The notes under the pieces were generated by a model. That model did no database searches and was not told where the DNA came from. It worked only from the letters and a program-made list of their open reading frames with translations. Source: Pelobates cultripes (taxonomy: Eukaryota; Chordata; Amphibia; Anura; Pelobatidae). From it: a stretch of DNA of 64,000 nucleotides. Location of the stretch: assembly GCA_933207985.1 (NCBI GenBank), contig OW240912.1, forward strand, positions 112,975,214 through 113,039,213, in the 5' to 3' direction. The first letter of the stretch is position 1, and the number at the start of each line of letters is the position of its first letter. The translations under genes and the position numbers were made by a program. Below are positions 54,060 to 64,000 of this stretch, in pieces.

Positions 54060-54530
54060 TTAAAGGACCACTATAGTGCCAGGAAAACATACTTGTTTTC
54101 CTGGCACTATAGTGCCCTGAGGGTGCCCCCACCCTCAGGGCCCCCCTCCCGCCGGGCTCTAGGGGGTGGAAGGGGTTACATTTACCTCTTTCTCCAGCGC
54201 CGGGCGGGGAACTCTCCTCCTCCTCTCCTGCTCCATATCGCCGTCATCGGCTGAATGCGCATGCGCGGCAGGAGCCGCGCGCGCATTCAGCCAGTCCATA
54301 GGAAAGCATTCTCAATGCTTTCCTATGGACGCTGGCGTCTTCTCACTGTGAAAATCACAGTGAGAAGCGCAGAAGCGTCTCTAGCGACTGTCAATGAGAC
54401 AGCCACTAGAGCTGGATTAACCCTATTATAAACATAGCCGTTTCTCTGAAAGGGTTAATCCTAGCTGGACCTGGCACCCAGACCACTTCATTAAGCTGAA
54501 GTGGTCTGGGTGCCTATAGTGGTCCTTTAA
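54060..54530. mobile_element. Complete TTAA-type MITE, long-hairpin subtype, next to CR1
   Basis: TTAA at 54060-54063 and 54527-54530. Ends AAAGGACCACTATAGTGCC and GCCTATAGTGGTCCTTT. It runs in the opposite internal order to the copy at 20748: the GGAAAACATACTTGTTTTCC hairpin comes first and the CAGACCACTTC/GAAGTGGTCTG hairpin last. It borders the CR1 fragment at 54531. Confidence 0.82.
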
Positions 54531-55012
54531 TCTGCACAGGATAAAACTTATAAGGAAAGGTTAAAGGATCTTAACATGTATAGCTTGGAGGAAAGCCGAG
54601 ACGGGGGATATTATTATTATTATTATTTTATTATTTATATAGCGCCAACAGATTCCGTAGCGCTGTACAATGGGTATTATAGAAACATTTAAATACATAA
54701 AGGGAATCAACACATTAAGGAGGAGACTATATTTAAAAGAAGAAAAACTACCACAACAAGAGGACATAGTCTTAAATTAGAGGGGCAAAGGTTTAAAAAT
54801 AATATCTAGAAGTATTACTTTGCTGAGAGGGTAGTGGATGCATGGAATACGCTTCCAGCTGAAGTGGTAGAGGTTAACACAGTAAAGGAGTTTAAGCATG
54901 CGTGGGATAGGCATAAGGCTACTCTAACTATAAGGTAAGGCCAGGGACTAATGAAAAGTATTTAGAAAATTGGGCAGACTAATGCCGTCACATTCTATGT
55001 TTCTGTACATTT
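54531..55012 (+). mobile_element. CR1-like LINE 3' end, interrupted by an L2 tail
   Basis: It matches the CR1 3' fragment at 6190-6628 (AGGATAAAACTTATAAGGAAAGG, ATGTATAGCTTGGAG, CATGGAATACGCTTCCAGC, GACTAATGCCGTCACATTC) and ends TTCTATGTTTCTG. An L2 3' tail sits inside it at about 54608-54680. Confidence 0.78.
54608..54680 (-). mobile_element. L2 LINE 3' tail inside CR1
   Basis: (ATT)n followed by TATATAGCGCCAACAG and CGTAGCGCTGTACAATGGG is the reverse complement of the canonical L2 3' end (compare 60663-60715). It splits CR1 sequence that is continuous in the copy at 6072-6628. Confidence 0.75.
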
Positions 55013-56299
55013 TAGAATAATATCACGCAAGCATTTAAGCTAGATACTAAATTAAGACCAGATTATGTTAACTGACAGTATGAATCATAGGAATGCCAAT
55101 GGGTATCAGACATAAAAGAAAATAAAAGGTATAGCATCTATGCAGATGGTCAATCATGGTAAAATAACTCAGCAGAAAGACGAGGACACGTGAAGCATAT
55201 TGCTAGTAAGAACAATAATGAAACAGCCAAGCTGCGAGCAAGTTCAATGTGCCACTCAACCAATTCCCATGGATGGTGAGTCCCAGCTGCCCCCTCCGTC
55301 GACCATTCCAAGGAGGCCTCTCGACCTGACCTATGCCAGATGAATGTTAGGTGTTGCTTTCCTCTTGAGGTGAACCAGAGCTTTTCTCTGCCGCGCTCTA
55401 GTCTTGAATACTGGGTAGCATGAATTGAGAGCTATCAGATCAGGTAAGGTAGGTCGGTGGTGTGGAGGTATAGTCCTCCGCAGTTGGAGAGTGTTGCGGC
55501 CGACTTGAAGGCCTAAGCCTAATGAAGGAGTGCCGTTTGTGTCTTCTCCTCCCCAATGTCCCTTTGGGGACCAGATGGAGATGCTTGCAGAAGCTAAATG
55601 GATTAGCAGGCTGGCTCTGTGGAACCCCAACCCTGTTAGCAGGAGTGGAGGTAAGTCTCTGGTCATGGAGTTTCTCCTAAAATCGTCCACATATACGATC
55701 AAAGGCCATGAGTATCTGATTAATGTGGCTGTGAGGAGGAGTCTTCAGCAACAGGCTTAAGTTTGGCAGACCATTTTGATGATTAGGCCGCAACACTCCG
55801 AATTGCTTGTAAACTGGAAATCGTGATAAGATGACCACCTAAACACACTAGTGCAGACTGGGATATCCCAGTCACCTCGAGGACTGGCCGCCACCCTGTT
55901 CTCGACAGAAGCAACAGGCCACAAGGATGTCTAACATGGGCTGCGTCCACCAGATGCAGGTTTAAAGGTGCCAAATGAGCAACAGAATGTTCCCCAAGGA
56001 TATGGACAAGATTTAGCCAGAAGACCGGATCAACAAAGTTCAATTTTAGGCAAGAAAAGTAGATTTCCTGCAGGAGCTGCAGGACCATGCAACTTACTCA
56101 TTCGACTGATAGGCCCTGCCCTCCAAATGTACTATTGTGGGGTTGCGTGTGTAGATTAGCTTACCTGTGATGTTGCATGTATATGTGCAAACTACTTTTC
56201 GGGACCAAACCATAGGGGAGTGCTGCTTGTGGTTGGAACTCTGCTTTGCTTGAGGAGGGAACACAGCTTGTTGGGTTGCATGTTAGAGGATGCTTCTTG
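55013..56299. other. Intergenic stretch, no gene recognised
   Basis: The minus strand has open frames of about 100-125 residues at 55331-55702 and 55783-56088 without any motif I recognise; moderate GC and repetitive character suggest an unclassified transposon leader. Confidence 0.4.
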
Positions 56300-56605
56300 T
56301 TGGATTGCCTGTGTGGACGGGGCTGTTTAGGTGTAGTGTGAGTTTTTAGGGGCTGTATTGTGTATTGTGGGATAGGGAAGTTAGTATGTGGGGAGATATT
56401 GGCTGTACCGTGCATGCACAGGGTGATAGAGGCTGTAGTGTGGGATGGGGATATGAGTGTAGTGTGAAAAGATAGGGGCTATAGTGTACATGGGGATAGA
56501 GACTGTAGTGTATATTTGTGGATTGATAGGGGCTGTAGTGTGTGGGGAGGAATGGGATGTATTGTAGGGGCAGACAGTGGCTGCAGTGTGTCTCGGGGAC
56601 ATGGG
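56300..56605. repeat. Degenerate minisatellite (GGGGCTGTAGTGT units)
   Basis: Eight or so diverged units of about 30-45 bases, each with AGGGGCTGTAGTGT or AGAGACTGTAGTGT and a GGGGATA word. Confidence 0.7.
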
Positions 56606-59473
56606 CTACCATTTGTCAGGGAAGACAGGGGGTCATAGTGGGGAAAAAACCCTTTAAATTATTAAAATATAAAACCCTAAAAGTGTATTCCCCCCTCCGT
56701 CTTCATTATCTTAGAGGGGTGAATCCTCTTCCCTGGTGGTCCTGTGGCTGAAGCATAGTCTGAAACCCTGATGGCTTCAGACCATATGTAGAGGGCCTGC
56801 TTTGTAGAGAGTATCAGAGCTGTGGTAACCCTGGCTGGGAGAAATCATGCGATCTCTACTGGCTCGGAATTCAGACCACAAGGCCCCTGAGCTCCTATTT
56901 ATTCATAGCAGAAGACTGACCGGTCTGACCATGCAACACCCTCTCTGAGCCACTACTCAGGCCCCTGAGGGAGTTGCGTGGTCCTCTGTTGGCCTCGGCC
57001 CAATTTCTTTCATTCCTATCATCCAAGGCATGAAACAAAGAGCATACCAGTAGGTAACTGGCAGCAACCATTAAATTTGGGTTGTCAAATCAAAGGTGAC
57101 TCAATAGATGCACATCTTACTGATTTACATATGCACTCTCAGATCACCAATCAGAATAGCTTTTTACCTGGCAATATTAATATTAAGAGAGAGCTAAAGA
57201 GAGGTTTGTAATGAGAATTACAATAAACTTACCTAGAATTTTAAATTTCCCACTCTTTTCAGCAACTAACTTTTGTTAGTGCTCTGGGACTAAGCTCTTT
57301 AAGATACCGATGTAGCGATATGGAGGAATAATACAATATATATCTGTAACTAGTACAGCAAGCATGTCAAACTTGCTGCCCACCTGCCCTGGGGCCACTT
57401 TGGGTTGTGGCTGCAACCAGCCACAAGACAGGAAAGATATTTCCTGTCTGATTTTTGTCTTCCCTCCCACAGCCGATCGCGTGCTCTCGCAGGCCAGCCA
57501 CTCCTCCTTCCCTCCAGCTCGCAGTGCCAGAGGAGCATTAGAATGGGTGGAGGGGACAGTGTATTAGACAGACAGTGTATTAGAGTGGAGGGAGAGGGGG
57601 CAGTGTTTTGGATTTGTGGGCAGTGTATAGGATTTGTGGGCAGTGAATTAGATTGGATCTGCATGGAGGCGCTGAATGCTCCCCATAGAAATGCTGATTG
57701 GCCGCGCAGCTTTTTACCACACATACACAATAGCCTCCCAATGTTTTGCTATGGGACAGCATTGGGTTGACTGAGATCATTAAGTTTGATGATCTCAGTC
57801 AAAGTGAAGAACACACTCATAGATCTTCAAAATCAACAAGATAACGTCATTTTTTTTACAACTGTAAAAACAGCATACATTCACCATTTCAGTGCCATTT
57901 CCGTTATATGCAAATGCATGTCTACTTAAAATCAATTCATTCTTTTGTTTACTTCGAAGCCCTACGAGCGTGAGGATGTCCACTGTCAAGCAACTTTTTT
58001 TTTATACAGTACGTTTCTAAAAACTGAAGTTTTTGTTTTTTTGCGGCCCACATAAACTTAAACCTTGTTTATTTGGCCCGTCTAAGCCTTTGAGTTTGAC
58101 ATACTTGTAGTACAGTAATTAGCACTATGGTCTATCAATCCTACACCAAAAGCCCCATTTTGTTGGATGGAATTAAAAGGGAATCGCAAGAAGACATTTT
58201 TTTATAATAATTCTTTTTAATCTTTATACTGATGACTCCCCGAATTTGGTTGCCTGTGGATTGATACTGTCCATACGAGGGGCAGCATTGACTGATACTC
58301 ATTCAGACTGTGATGATTACAGCGATTGTTTTCTATATTCTTCTTTGCCGCAATAATATATTGATTTGAATGCAGCAGTCATGATGAACTGTCTTCTAGA
58401 TGATCGTAAGACGCCAAGTTGCCGACATCGCAGAAAGAGTGATGAAATGCTGCTAGAGACCTATTGAGTTGGATAATAAGTGTGTTTAACTATAAGGATG
58501 CCAGGTCTTGTTTTACATGTATAATTATATGGCACCTATTAGTGTACGGACCCCTCATAAAGTGGATATTTACAGGAAGAGGTCTTACATTTGGATTAGT
58601 GACTAGTGACTCCCCTAACATGGAGTCACCTTCCCCCCTCCCCATGGGGGCAGAAAATCTTAAAAATGTGGTATTTAATTGGCTTGTTCTCCGTTTATAT
58701 ATTCAATTACATCAAATAGGTAAATTTTTCTTTTTTGGACTTACCATTGGTAAATGTGATGAGCAGGAAGAGGGCAATTCCTATAAAAAGCTGTGTTCTA
58801 CCAGATAGGGATGTAGCATTGAAACGCGTCAGGCTATTTGCCTCACATTCACTCTGTTCACTTTAAGTTTCCTCTAATGCATTCTGCTTCTATCTAGTTA
58901 GATTACAAGGCAGAGAGCGTCGTATAGTAGGCTGTCAGCAATTTGCTAGTTACAGCCGAGGTACCATACCTTCCTGTCATTTTTCTGTCCAGTATTTTGG
59001 ACTGCATTGCAGGTAAATATAATGTTTACCCTATTAAGTTGATGTTCCTTCTATCATTACTAAGATTGAAGTTACATATTGATTGCCTTAGATGGAACAC
59101 AATGATTGGTCTGCACTTAATGTTAATTTACAATTTAGACTTTTTCATTCTCTTTTCAATGTAGCCACCCTTACCCTTTCTTCTATGACTATGTAGCTCT
59201 CTTACAGGTGATAAAATTAGGATATAGGTGGAACCACTTGGGCAGTGTTTGAATTAAAGCCTGAGAGGGATTCACCTTTGATTTTTACATAATAACACTA
59301 TTTAATGCTCCTTAGTCTTGGTCAATTTAAATAGTATTTTGGTTATATTTCATATTTAATTAAATTACTTTGTATCTAATAGTACTTTGGCTAAATAATG
59401 TATAGCCCAATGAAGGGATTATAACATTATCAGGCAGGATTTTCCTATTCCTTTTTTCTTTGTAAAATGTGCC
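56606..59473. other. Intergenic stretch, no gene seen
   Basis: A short CAGTGTATTAGA-type tandem lies at 57545-57655. Near 58815, TTGAAACGCGTCAGGC resembles the GAAACGCGT motif of amphibian retroelement termini. No coding frame with motifs is present. Confidence 0.45.
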
Positions 59474-60972
59474 TTAAAGGGACACTATAGTCACCAGAAC
59501 ATCTGCAGCTTATTGTATTTGTTCTGCTGAGTATAATCATTCCCTTCAGGCTTTTTTTGCAGTAAACCATTTTTTTTCAGAGAAAATGCAGTATTCACAT
59601 TACAGCCTAGGGATAACTCTACTGGCCACTACTCAGGTGGCTGCTAGAGGTGCTTCTTGGGGCAGTGCTGCACAGTGTGACTGCCATTCAGTATCTCCAC
59701 TCTCTGCATGCAGACACTGAACTTTCCTCATAGAGATGCATTGGATGGCTGCTCACCTCCTTAAACTCAACCTGTCCAAAATAGAGAACCTAGTCTTTCC
59801 TCTCTCAAGTGCTGCTACTCCCATGTCTGTCTCTCTCCAAGTCAACAGCGCCACCATCATCTCTTCCTCGCAGGCTTGATGCCTAGGTGTTCTCTTTGAC
59901 TCCGACCTCTCCTTCACCCCTCATGTCCAGTCGATCTCCAAATCCTGCTGCTTCCATCTCAAAAACATAGCTTGAATCCACCTTTATTTAACACCAGACG
60001 CACCTAAGGTGCTGGTCAATGCCGTTGTTCTTTCTCGCCTTGACTACTGCAATCCCCTTCTCAGTGGTCTTACGTGTTCTCAGATTGCACCGCTGCAATT
60101 TATAATAAATGCCAGGCTCATTTTATTGTCTGCCCGCACCTTCCACGTCTACCACTCTGTCAGTCCCTACAGTGACTTCTAGTTAGATATAGGGCTCAAT
60201 TTATGATTCTGGTGCTTGCTTACAAGTCCCTACATAATGCTTCTCCAACCTACCTATTCTTGCTAATACACAAATATGTCCTGTCGAGGCCCATGCGCTC
60301 TGCCGAAGACCTACACCTATCTTCTGTCCGTTCTCCCACATCTGATGCTCGCCTCCAAGACTTCTCCAGGACTGCACCTCTTCTGTGGAATTCCCTTCTC
60401 TTCTCCTTTAGACTTTCACTCAGTCTCCACTCCTTCAAAAAAACCTTTGAAAACACCATGACTCCTGCAACTGTCAAAAATAACCTGCTAAGTTTTCAGT
60501 GATTACTATTCTAGCAACCTATTTCATTACCCCTACTTATACCCTTTGTGTCATTATACCCCTTTCCCTCTAGCATGTAAGCTCATTGAGCAGGGCCCTC
60601 AACCCCTCTGTGCCTGTGTGTCCATTTGTCTGATTACAATTACTTGTCTGTTAGTCCACCCATTGTACAGCACTATGGAATTTGCTGGCGCTATATAAAT
60701 AATAATAATAATTCAATACTGTGTTTTACTTGTGCTGGCTCTGTCCCTGATCTGCCTCCTTGACAGTCTTAGCCAATCCTATAGGAAAGCATTGTGATTG
60801 GCTCAGAGCCAAGCAGTCAGATCAGAGGCAGAGGCAGCAGCTGCAGACTTGAATACAAGTAAGATTTTGATATATTTCATTGGGAAAGGGGGACCAGGGG
60901 GTCTAGATGGTGGTTTTAACACTATAGGGTCAGGAATACGTTTGTGTCCCTGACCCTATAGTGCTCCTTTAA
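59474..60972. mobile_element. TTAA-type MITE carrying an L2 LINE fragment
   Basis: TTAA at 59474-59477 and 60969-60972. The left end AAAGGGACACTATAGTCACC and the right end CAGGAATACGTTTGTGTCCCTG, TATAGTGCTCCTTT are those of the copy at 27112-27664, which is about 550 bp long. The extra 950 bp is an L2 LINE 3' part at 59750-60715. Confidence 0.78.
59750..60715 (+). mobile_element. L2 LINE 3' part
   Basis: With frameshifts, the plus strand reads the L2 RT C-terminal region: LNLSK, CLGVLFDSDLSFTPHVQSI, LVNAVVLSRLDYCNPLLSGL and VYHSVSPYSD, then HKYVLSRPMRSAEDLHL. The end is the canonical L2 tail TTGCTGGCGCTATATAAATA and (ATA)n. Plus-strand open frames near 60203-60502 belong to it. Confidence 0.82.
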
Positions 60973-61254
60973 ATTAATCTAGAATTAAGCCTGCCATTTA
61001 GGCACTGAATCACTTTATACCAGTAGGACAATTTCTGCGAGTATGATGCAATTGTTCAGATTTGGGGATTTTGTGTCTGTCATGTGTTCTGAGGGACAGA
61101 TTTCCTTATACTGGTTTATTTACGGATATTTTGGAGAAAGCCTTTAATGGGGATTTGTATACTGATCGTGATTCCCTGCTACAGACTTTTTTCTGCTCAG
61201 GCCTACTTTTTGTTAATTATTCTGTCCTGGTTTATTATTGATTTTAACCTCTCA

Positions 61255-61440
61255 GTTATTATTATTATTAGTAGTAGTATTTATATAGTGCCAACTACTT
61301 CCGCACCGCTTTACAATATTATTGAAAGGGGGAAATTTACAATAAATGAGACAATTACATAGTGACACAGGACCAATAGGTAGATGAGGGCCCTGTTCAA
61401 ATGACAGTTCAATCAGATCTGTTGTATGGTGTAGAACACT
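61255..61440 (-). mobile_element. L2 LINE 3' tail, minus strand
   Basis: (ATT)n, then TATTTATATAGTGCCAACTA and CGCACCGCTTTACAAT, followed by sequence ending GAGGGCCCTGTTC; this is the reverse complement of an L2 3' end and the adjoining UTR. Confidence 0.7.
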
Positions 61441-61443
61441 TAC

Positions 61444-61868
61444 TAGGGATGTGCATGGGCAAAAAATTCGGTTCCGCATTTCAGAAATTCGGGACTTCTG
61501 CAATTCGGTTCGGTGCTTCCAAAATTTGGGACTTCAGTACTTCGGTACGGTACTTCCGAAATTCAGGACTTCGGCAACTCCCTAAACCTAGCTCTACCCC
61601 TACCCCTAGGGATTAGGGTTAGGATTAGGGGCAGGGTTAGATTCCTGTCATCATTTACGTAATTTTCCCTCCCTTTCTTGTTTTGCCACTTTTCAGAAAT
61701 CCGAAGTATTTCGGCACTTCTGAAATTCGGCACTTTGGCAATTCGGTTCAGTACTTCCGAAATTCAGCACTTCAGAAATTTGGACATTCGGAAGCATCCA
61801 AATGTTCAAATTGCCGAAATTCGGCCAATTTTACATTCGAAACGAAACGAATTGCACATGTCTAACAC
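61444..61868. mobile_element. Short TCGG-type foldback relative
   Basis: It starts AGGGATGTGCATGGGC and ends ACGAATTGCACATGTCTA with CGGAAATTC/GAATTTCCG-type words between. It has the outer parts of the 2.1-kb foldback element (39588-41717) and none of its core. TTAGGGTTAGGATTAGGG at about 61607-61624 lies in it. Confidence 0.65.
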
Positions 61869-63100
61869 TTACCAGTATTGTACAATGATCTTTGAATACA
61901 GCATATAGAGAAGGATTAAGATCCCACTTGCTCTAAGCAGGTTACCAGTTTGCCCCCCCATCATTCTTCACATAGGGATGATTAATGGGGCCAAGCAAAT
62001 TCACAGTTCAGATGACCTTTTCCAACCCTTGGGCCATAGGTGGCTGCCAAGGGTCATCTTGTGATTAAACCTGCTCTGCAAGTAGCGACAACAGCTATCC
62101 GTAAAGGGTCTCTCAAGTATCTTTCAGTTATTTTGTCCCCGTGTCTGATCTGTCTGCTCAGCCCCAATCTACCAAAACATGGCTTAAATATTGTGATACC
62201 GTTAAATATGGTGCCTTTTTAAGAACAGGTGATATTTGTGTATGTTAAGTGACCAGTACGTTTTTTAGGATGAAAAAATAAATCAGTTGCAATACTTCTT
62301 ATGTAATTTTTTTTCTAACTTGTCAAAAATATTCGGTTCAGTTGTGGCACAAGCTTCTAGACCTTTTTAATCCTTCATCCGTGAATACGTTAATGACACT
62401 GAACGAAAATATAATAGATCTCCTATAATAGACTTGTTCATTTATTCATGTTTTACATTTTTCACAATGATTATATTTTTAATTGTCTTCATGTGTTTTA
62501 TGCTATGAATATGATTATATTTATATTGGTTACACAAATTCTGTTTATTATTATAATTAATATTATTATCATTTATATTCATCCTTGCATACACAGTCAG
62601 GCAATTGATCTAACATTTGTATTTAGTATTTAACTAGTTTTCATAGGGTTCTTGGATTTTAGTGTGTTTCTGTGGGTTATATAATTTGCATTTTAAAGTT
62701 TCCCCTATTGAAGGAATTGACTGTTCTATTATTATTTACTTGCTCATTTTAGTTTACTTTACCTCTTTGGTGAAGGTCAGGAATGCGTTAATCCCTTCCT
62801 TGCAGTGCAGCCTTTTCGGTTTCCTCCTTTTTTCTCGTTGTTTATTTAATTGCAACGGTGTCTTTAAATAGCAGCTCTGTTAGTTGGTATTCTGCCTTTG
62901 AAAAAGTGCAAGTATGCGTAAAATGCGTTAGGCTGTCAAAGTCCACTTTGCTTTCGTTATATTTTTTTGTGGTGTGTATTGCTGTAAATATTAGCATAAA
63001 GCTAAACAAGAATAAAGGAAGCATGTTAACAAACATAAGGGGATTTTTCTACTGATTGTTGGTTCTGTTACAATGTGCCTTGAATCTATCGTTTGTGGTC
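61869..63100. other. Intergenic stretch, no gene seen
   Basis: AT-rich sequence. AGTATGCGTAAAATGCGTTAGG at about 62913 is another degraded GAAACGCGT-type motif; the words are given in part only. Nothing else can be named. Confidence 0.4.
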
Positions 63101-63287
63101 AGCTGTCCTTCGGAGCATATTGCTGACATCAACAGGCCTCTCCTACCTACCATTTGGATTCCACACCAGGCTAACAAGGTTTTTGCCTGGGCATTTGGGG
63201 GCAGCATTTTTTGCCCCCCCACCCTCCCCCCGGAAAGTGCTGCCCAAGGCAAATGCCTTGTTTGCCTCACGGAAAATACGTCACTGT
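63101..63287 (-). mobile_element. hAT-like terminal fragment
   Basis: On the minus strand it begins CAGTGACGTATTTTCC, a CAGTG-type hAT tip, followed by GCAAACAAGGCATTTGCC and a GC-rich block with GGGCAGCA. The other end is not identified. Confidence 0.45.
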
Positions 63288-63462
63288 GAGGAGTGGCCAG
63301 TAGAGGTATCCCTAGGCTGTAATGTAAACACTGCATTTTCTCTGAAAAGACAGTGTTTACTGCAAAAAGCCTGAAAGGAATGATACTACTCAACAGAACA
63401 AATACCATAAGCTTCAGAACAAATACAATAAGCTGTTCTGGTGACTATAGTGTCCCTTTAAC
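63288..63462. mobile_element. TTAA-type MITE, right part
   Basis: AGTGGCCAGTAGAGGTATCC, TGTAAACACTGC/GCAGTGTTTAC-like pairing and the end CTGGTGACTATAGTGTCCCTTTAA match the inverted left half of the copy at 59474. The left portion is replaced by the hAT-like fragment. Confidence 0.65.
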
Positions 63463-64000
63463 TTTACCTCAATTTGGGTCTGCAGACCCTCTACTACTAC
63501 TGCGGGACTGTGTTCTGGCCTTGGAGGTCATAGGATGAGCTGGGTTTTAAACTTTAACTAGGTACTACTGCCTTAAATTAATTTATTTGATATAACTGCC
63601 TGATAGTTTTTGTTTTCACTGTAGCTTTTTCTTTTTTTTGTATCAATCTACTATTTTCTCTCAGTCCTCAGTGGATGTTTGCATATCATATTTCGTACCA
63701 TATGACCAAACAAGTGACCTACTAGATGGATCTTGACATCGGACAAATGATTGACTACTCGAATACCATTAATATCTAAAAATTGTGCATATATATATAT
63801 ATAATGGAATGAAACGCACTCCAAGGACTTGAGTAATTGAAATAATGGACGGTACGGACTTTCTAATTTTGAGAGACCGGGCGGGCAGGTGCGAGCCGGC
63901 GGTACCCCTGCGACCGGGTACTGCCATCACCATTTGCGCCCCCAGCCCGCACGGCAAACCGCCGGTGCCGCATATGGAGGGTTCCCTCGGGTGGCCTATG
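63463..64000. other. Right edge, no gene recognised
   Basis: AT-rich, then GC-rich from about 63875 (GAGCCGGCGG, CCCGCACGGC). The GC-rich part continues past the window and may be the start of another element or a CpG-rich region. Confidence 0.4.

Noticed and set aside
55331..56088. Two minus-strand frames of 100-125 residues
   Set aside because: No family recognised, no splice or start support; left as intergenic.
60203..60502. 99-residue plus-strand frame
   Set aside because: It is the tail of the L2 reverse transcriptase, not a separate gene.
61600..61640. TTAGGG-like patch as an interstitial telomere
   Set aside because: Only two or three imperfect hexamers inside a known repeat; too short.
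33804..64000. Neighbouring genes expected near RSBN1 in vertebrates (PHTF1, PTPN22)
   Set aside because: No exon with recognisable sequence from either was found by eye; short exons could be missed.

Overview
This is a repeat-rich vertebrate nuclear window. An amphibian, most likely a frog, fits best. It holds one multi-exon protein gene with GT-AG introns and a CpG-rich first exon, set among CR1, L2 and L1-type LINEs, a Penelope-like element, a structurally complete DIRS retrotransposon, hAT-type elements and at least ten copies of TTAA-flanked MITEs starting TTAAAGGG/TTAAAGGACC. I recognise that mix and those MITE ends from frog genomes. The species cannot be named from the window, and nothing bacterial or episomal is present.

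The only cellular gene I can support is RSBN1, plus strand. It has seven coding exons between 8592 and 33803 and encodes about 694 residues from the internal ATG, or about 777 from an in-frame upstream ATG at 8343. All six splice junctions keep the frame. RSBN1 is a nuclear protein of the DPY-21/RSBN1 family of JmjC-type H4K20me2 demethylases. Its introns are packed with MITEs, minisatellites and LINE fragments. Its 3' UTR probably runs several kilobases past the stop.

Region by region: 1-5345 is a mosaic of minus-strand LINE/Penelope sequence. A CR1 piece abuts a Penelope element that is itself split by a 5'-truncated L1-type insertion with an exact 11-bp target-site duplication. 5395-7770 holds AT-rich satellite, a Penelope 3' end, a CR1 3' end and a repeat that recurs inverted at 11705-12380, so the two copies bracket RSBN1 exon 1. 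8340-33803 is RSBN1. 33804 to about 37.8 kb is its likely 3' UTR. 39588-41717 is a 2.1-kb nearly complete inverted repeat, with a second, core-deleted copy at 51160-52232. 41.7-44.3 kb holds tandem repeats. 44490-51132 is a small hAT-type element split by a 6.2-kb DIRS element (44526-50737). The DIRS element has gag-like, RT/RNase H/methyltransferase-like and tyrosine recombinase reading frames, inverted terminal repeats and the diagnostic internal complementary region. 52.2-64 kb has no recognisable gene; it holds MITEs, nested L2 and CR1 tails and foldback repeats.

The main discoveries are architectural: the complete DIRS element with a 1005-codon open frame overlapping its RT, its insertion inside a hAT-type element, the kilobase-scale foldback family, the TTAA MITEs carrying other elements, and inverted repeats flanking RSBN1 exon 1. 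I saw no convincing new biochemical system.
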